From Myxococcales bacterium UBA1238 (lineage in GTDB: Bacteria; Myxococcota_A; Bradymonadia; UBA7976; UBA1532): a stretch of DNA of 8,478 nt. The notes beneath the pieces were generated by a model. That model worked only from the letters and a program-made list of their open reading frames with translations. It was not told the origin of the DNA and did no database searches. This document shows positions 4,979-8,478 of this stretch, piece after piece. Location: the NCBI GenBank assembly GCA_002309015.1, contig DBWM01000007.1, forward strand, positions 1 through 8,478, written 5' to 3'. Both the position numbers and the translations under genes were made by a program. Position 1 is the first letter of the stretch. Each line of letters begins with the position of its first letter.

Positions 4979-7474
4979 ATGCGCAGATTGAGTCATTTTT
5001 TGAGTCATCCGAAGGCCGATCTTTGGTGTATCGGCGCGATTTGGTTGCTGTTCCTTGCCCTGACCCCGTTTTTCGGCATCTGGGAACCCTGGGAATCGAA
5101 TTTTGCTCAGGTGGTCGAGCAGATGCGCAGCCACGGCAACTGGCTTCAGGTTCAGATGCCCGTCGCATCCGGCAGCCCTCAGGCGATCCCCAATCTCTCG
5201 TTCGCTTACTGGCCCGCCGTAGGCAGCACCGCATTGTTTGGATACAACGCCTTTGGTCTGCGCCTGCCCGGACTGCTCTTTGCCCTGCCCGCCATGCTTT
5301 TGCTTTACAGCGCCGCCCGCCGCTTTTTTGGCCGGATCGCCGCCGTTTGCAGCATGCTCGTCCTGCTGGGCCTTCCGCTCTTCGTGTATCCCGTGCGCAT
5401 CGCCTTTGCACAGAGCGTCAGCCTGAGCGCCCTCACGATCTCCTGCCTTTCGGTGATCCTCCTTTTTGCAGAGCCCAAAGCCCAAAAGCGGTTTCAGTGG
5501 CTGGCGTTTGGGGGATTCGTCGTCTCGTCGCTCTGCAGCGGGCTTACGGGGTTTTTAACGCCGCTTGCGACCGCAATTGTGGCCCTTTTGGTGCGCAGGC
5601 ATCACACCCAGGAATCTTTGCGCGATCTGTTCCGGCGCTTCGGGTTATGGCCGGCGGTCGTCGCTTTTCTGCTCATCGCGCTGGGGGTCTGGCGGGCCTG
5701 CGTGCATAACCTCAATCATCTGGGGGCCTTGTTCCTTTGGCAGGATTCGCTGACGGGCACGCTCGCAGCCAAGAACCGGCCTTCGTTTGAACTTGCAGCG
5801 CATCAGCTGGGCTTTGGGTTGTTCCCGTTTTCGGCGCTCCTGCCCTTTGCCTTCGCGCGCCTGCTCAGCAATAACGATCCTGCAGAAGCCACCACGGACG
5901 ATCAGGCCTCTGACGATGATCCGAAGCCCTGCATCCAGCTGTTTGCCCCTGCGATCTTTACCTGGCTCGCCCTCGCCTTCCTCATTCCCGCCTGCTTCAT
6001 CTCTTACTGCCACACCACCTTCTTCATCGGTGCGCCTGCAGCAGCCCTGGCGGTGGGTCTCTACATCGCGAGCATCCTGAAGAATCACAGCGAGACGGGC
6101 CTTCGCGAACCCATCTGGGCCCTCTGCACCGTGGCCGCCCTCGCGCTCATCGACAGCAACCTGAAGCACGACCCTCACCTTTTGGCCGACGTCCTGGTGG
6201 GCAGCCGCGTGGAAGAATTCCCCGGCGCGCTTCCGGGATTCTTCATCGTCCGGCTCCTCGACATGCTGCTCCTCGCCGCGCTCCTGCTCTATCAGGCCGG
6301 CGCTGACCGCGCGCTTCGCCCCGTCTTCACGTGGTTATTCTACCCCATAAAGCAGCTCGCCATCGGTTATCGCTGCTTTATGGCCGTCATCTCGCTGCTG
6401 TTGCCCATCTACATCACCGTGCGCCCGCCGCGGTTCATCGAGAACCTGTTGCAGAAGGATTTCTGGAGCGGGCTCCTGCCGCCTGCACGAAAGTCGATCC
6501 TCTTCGTGGTGATCTGGGTGGTCAGCATGATCATTCTGCAGATCGTCTGGAGCTGGCGCGTCAAAAAGCTCGACGGCAGACGCGAAGGTCAGATTTCCGA
6601 AAAGCTCGGGCGCATGCTTCAGACGATCATGACGCCCCGTTTTGCCACCGTGAGCCTGCTTGGGATCGCCGCCCTCATCGCCTTCTTCCAGAACAGCTGG
6701 ATCACCCAGCAGATGACGAAGCAGTTCAGCCAGCGCGACATCGTCGAAGCCTACCAGCGCTTCGCGCAGAAGGGTGAGAAGCTCTACAAATACAGCACGC
6801 TCAAAGACATCGGCATGTATTACACGCGCGATTACCCCGACATCGATCCCGTGCAGTTCAAGCTCCTCGCCCAAAAACCCGAACGCTTCTTTGCCCTCAT
6901 TCCGCGAAGCCAGCTTGCGCAGATGCACACCGAGTTCAAGCGCGTCACCGAACGCAATCTGCCCGTGCTCCACAACGAGAACTTCCGCGTGATCCTGATC
7001 TCGAACCAGCTCAAGCCGAACGAGCAGGATTTAAACCCCATCAACCACGCGCTGGTGAACGCCCTGCCGCCCAAGGCTCAGGCTTCGCACGTCGTCTTCG
7101 ATCATAAAATCGAGCTTGCGGGCTGGAAGGTCACCCCGGCGGCGCCCCGTCCGGGCACTCAGGCCGTGGTCAGCCTCTTCTGGCGCGTCCTCGAACCGGT
7201 CTCCGGCCAATGGAAGGTGTTCATCCATCTCGACGCCGCCGGCCAGCGGATCAACGGCGATCACGATCCCGTCGAGGGCCTCTTCCCCACCAGCAACTGG
7301 GCCAAGGGCGATCTCATCCAGGACGACCACCATCTCCTGATCAACCATTCCATCTCGCCCGATCTCTTTACGCTTTACGCCGGGCTCTTCCAGGGATCCA
7401 AGCGCATGCCGATCACCGAAGGCAGCAATGACAACGACAACCGCGCCAAGCTCGGCACCGTCCGCGTGCATTGA
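4979..7474 (+). CDS. GT-C membrane glycosyltransferase (PMT_2/ArnT-like), C-terminal soluble domain
   Basis: This 831-residue inner-membrane protein probably moves a sugar from a polyprenyl-phosphate donor to an acceptor outside the cytoplasm. After a first membrane segment (about 14-32) comes the GT-C first loop: WEPWESNFAQVVEQM (35-49), SHGNWL (51-56), then FAYWP (75-79) and NAFGLRLP (90-97). This matches the DE-x-RY-AE / YW / G-x-x-x-x-x-RLP pattern of PMT_2 and ArnT proteins, with the acidic catalytic position probably Glu36 or Glu39. About a dozen more hydrophobic segments follow to residue 570, with an acidic loop at 297-316. The C-terminal part is soluble. Residues 706-830 resemble the beta-rich domain often fused to such enzymes (ELAGW, VVSLFWRVLEPV, WKVFIHLDAAGQ, PTSNWAKGD, YAGLF). 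ATG 4979 is preceded by AAAAGG (4966-4971), seven bases away; TTG 4919 is poorer. Its stop overlaps the next start. The acceptor is unknown; pilin or a lipid are both possible. Confidence 0.85.
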   Translation: MRRLSHFLSHPKADLWCIGAIWLLFLALTPFFGIWEPWESNFAQVVEQMRSHGNWLQVQMPVASGSPQAIPNLSFAYWPAVGSTALFGYNAFGLRLPGLLFALPAMLLLYSAARRFFGRIAAVCSMLVLLGLPLFVYPVRIAFAQSVSLSALTISCLSVILLFAEPKAQKRFQWLAFGGFVVSSLCSGLTGFLTPLATAIVALLVRRHHTQESLRDLFRRFGLWPAVVAFLLIALGVWRACVHNLNHLGALFLWQDSLTGTLAAKNRPSFELAAHQLGFGLFPFSALLPFAFARLLSNNDPAEATTDDQASDDDPKPCIQLFAPAIFTWLALAFLIPACFISYCHTTFFIGAPAAALAVGLYIASILKNHSETGLREPIWALCTVAALALIDSNLKHDPHLLADVLVGSRVEEFPGALPGFFIVRLLDMLLLAALLLYQAGADRALRPVFTWLFYPIKQLAIGYRCFMAVISLLLPIYITVRPPRFIENLLQKDFWSGLLPPARKSILFVVIWVVSMIILQIVWSWRVKKLDGRREGQISEKLGRMLQTIMTPRFATVSLLGIAALIAFFQNSWITQQMTKQFSQRDIVEAYQRFAQKGEKLYKYSTLKDIGMYYTRDYPDIDPVQFKLLAQKPERFFALIPRSQLAQMHTEFKRVTERNLPVLHNENFRVILISNQLKPNEQDLNPINHALVNALPPKAQASHVVFDHKIELAGWKVTPAAPRPGTQAVVSLFWRVLEPVSGQWKVFIHLDAAGQRINGDHDPVEGLFPTSNWAKGDLIQDDHHLLINHSISPDLFTLYAGLFQGSKRMPITEGSNDNDNRAKLGTVRVH

Positions 7475-8391
7475 TGCTCACCCTAAAGATCATGGCCTTC
7501 ATCTGGGGCGCCTGCTTCGGCAGCTTCCTCAACGTGGTCATCTATCGCCTGCCCCACGGGATGTCGCTCTCGCACCCCGGATCCCATTGTTGCAGCTGTG
7601 ACGCGCCGATCCGCTGGTACGACAACATCCCCGTGCTCTCGTACCTGATCCTGCGGGGCAAATGCCGCCGCTGCAAAGCCCCCTACAGCCCGAGGTACAT
7701 GCTCATCGAGGCCGCCTGCGGTGCGCTCTCGCTCGCGCTCTTTCAGCATTACGTGCAATGGCCCGGCGAGTTTGTGGAGAACCCGGCGTTTTTGGGGAGC
7801 CTCGCGCTCTGGCTCTATTTTTTGATGTTCTCTCTGGCACTGGTGGCGGCGGCCTTCATCGATCTGGCGCATTTCTTTTTGCCCGACGAGATCACGCTGC
7901 CGGGCATCGCGCTCGGGATTTTTGGGGCTTACCTGCTGCCGGGCTGCCGGGGGCTCGATCACCTGATCGCGGCTGCGGCGGGCGCATTGCTGCTCGGACT
8001 GGTCGCCCTTTTCGGGCGCCTGATCTATCGGCGGGAGGCGATGGGGCAAGGGGATCTCAAGCTGCTCTCGATGATCGGCGCCTTTTTAGGCTGGCGCGCG
8101 CTGCCCTTCGTGTTGCTCGCGGCGGCTCTGCAGGCCCTGCTCGCCTTTGCCCTCGCGCGGCTCTATCGCGGCCTCACCGGAAAATCCATGGGCCTCGAGG
8201 TTCAAAGCGATCAATTCGACGCGCAGTTTGGCGAAGCCCCCGATCCCGAAGCCTCCAAGCCCCCGCGCACGCATGCGGTCATCCCCTTCGGCCCCTTCCT
8301 CGGCCTCAGCGCCATCGAAGCCCTGCTGTTTGGCGCGCCCCTCACCCAGGGACTCTTCGCGCTCTTCACCGGCGAATCCGGCCTCATTTAA
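7474..8391 (+). CDS. pilD: Type IV prepilin peptidase / N-methyltransferase
   Basis: This 305-residue inner-membrane aspartic protease (A24 family) cuts the leader from type IV prepilins or type II secretion pseudopilins and methylates the new N-terminus. GSFLNVVIYRLP (16-27) is the conserved N-terminal motif. The cytoplasmic zinc/methyltransferase loop is complete, with C39xxC42 and C64xxC67. The catalytic aspartates are Asp130 (FIDLAHFFLPD) and Asp194 (GQGDLKL). Their 64-residue spacing equals that known for PilD and TcpJ. About seven or eight membrane segments are visible. A hydrophilic Asp/Glu/Pro-rich loop (about 238-268) before IPFGPFL is longer than in many homologues. The ATG overlaps the TGA of the glycosyltransferase gene (TGATG, 7472-7476) with no clear Shine-Dalgarno sequence, so translation is probably coupled. 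No pilin or secretion gene is visible, so it may serve either system. Confidence 0.96.
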   Translation: MLTLKIMAFIWGACFGSFLNVVIYRLPHGMSLSHPGSHCCSCDAPIRWYDNIPVLSYLILRGKCRRCKAPYSPRYMLIEAACGALSLALFQHYVQWPGEFVENPAFLGSLALWLYFLMFSLALVAAAFIDLAHFFLPDEITLPGIALGIFGAYLLPGCRGLDHLIAAAAGALLLGLVALFGRLIYRREAMGQGDLKLLSMIGAFLGWRALPFVLLAAALQALLAFALARLYRGLTGKSMGLEVQSDQFDAQFGEAPDPEASKPPRTHAVIPFGPFLGLSAIEALLFGAPLTQGLFALFTGESGLI

Positions 8392-8427
8392 ATTTTTGTA
8401 AGCTTTCAGATCGGACAAACTGCCCCC

Positions 8428-8478
8428 GGAGCTTCCAGGGTCGCTTTGTCCCCCGGCAAAAGCGACCCTGGACGCTCC
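8428..8478. repeat. Near-perfect 20-base inverted repeat at the window end
   Basis: The left arm (8428-8447) and right arm (8459-8478) pair at 19 of 20 positions, with the only mismatch at 8433/8473. The core is TCCAGGGTCGCTTT with AAAGCGACCCTGGA. The loop is 11 bases (8448-8458) and C/G-rich. It starts 36 bases after the pilD stop. It could be the pilD terminator, a dispersed palindromic repeat or a mobile-element end; the bases that would decide lie beyond the window. Confidence 0.8.

Overview
The window is a GC-rich bacterial chromosome segment with a translation housekeeping cluster on the left and a membrane/secretion gene pair on the right. The organism is probably a Gram-negative bacterium from the former Deltaproteobacteria in the broad sense (Myxococcota, Bdellovibrionota or relatives). 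This is inferred from three things: the short single-core EF-Ts with its C-terminal FELGEGIEKK signature, a GT-C glycosyltransferase with a WEPWE first-loop motif, and a type IV prepilin peptidase. I cannot place it more finely by eye.

Layout, left to right. A 5'-truncated gene for a highly charged, repeat-bearing coiled-coil protein (3-881) is followed by a 200-base spacer. The spacer carries a candidate promoter and a strikingly structured rpsB leader. Next come rpsB (ribosomal protein S2), tsf (EF-Ts) and pyrH (UMP kinase), all on + and probably one operon, closed by a strong bidirectional terminator (3348-3378). Facing them on - are frr (ribosome recycling factor) and, downstream of it, a gene for a MerR/excisionase-type DNA-binding protein fused to a degenerate response-regulator receiver. 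The common order rpsB-tsf-pyrH-frr is therefore broken: frr is inverted and separated from pyrH by the regulator. The 177-base frr-regulator spacer holds inverted repeats, a terminator-like hairpin and a candidate promoter.

A second 177-base spacer separates frr from the divergent + strand pair on the right. The first gene there encodes an 831-residue polytopic GT-C (PMT_2/ArnT-like) glycosyltransferase with a C-terminal soluble beta-type domain. It overlaps by one base (TGATG) the start of a complete type IV prepilin peptidase (PilD/A24 family). The tight coupling suggests that envelope glycosylation and pilin or pseudopilin processing are linked, but no substrate gene lies in the window. 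The window ends inside or at the end of a near-perfect 20-base inverted repeat.

The most interesting signals are the rpsB leader (three nested helices plus an apical loop complementary to a GGAG just outside them), the regulator whose receiver has Ala where the phospho-acceptor Asp should be, the structured RNA across the frr stop codon, the motif repeats in the first protein, and the terminal inverted repeat. I see no CRISPR array, tRNA, rRNA, transposase or clear mobile element.
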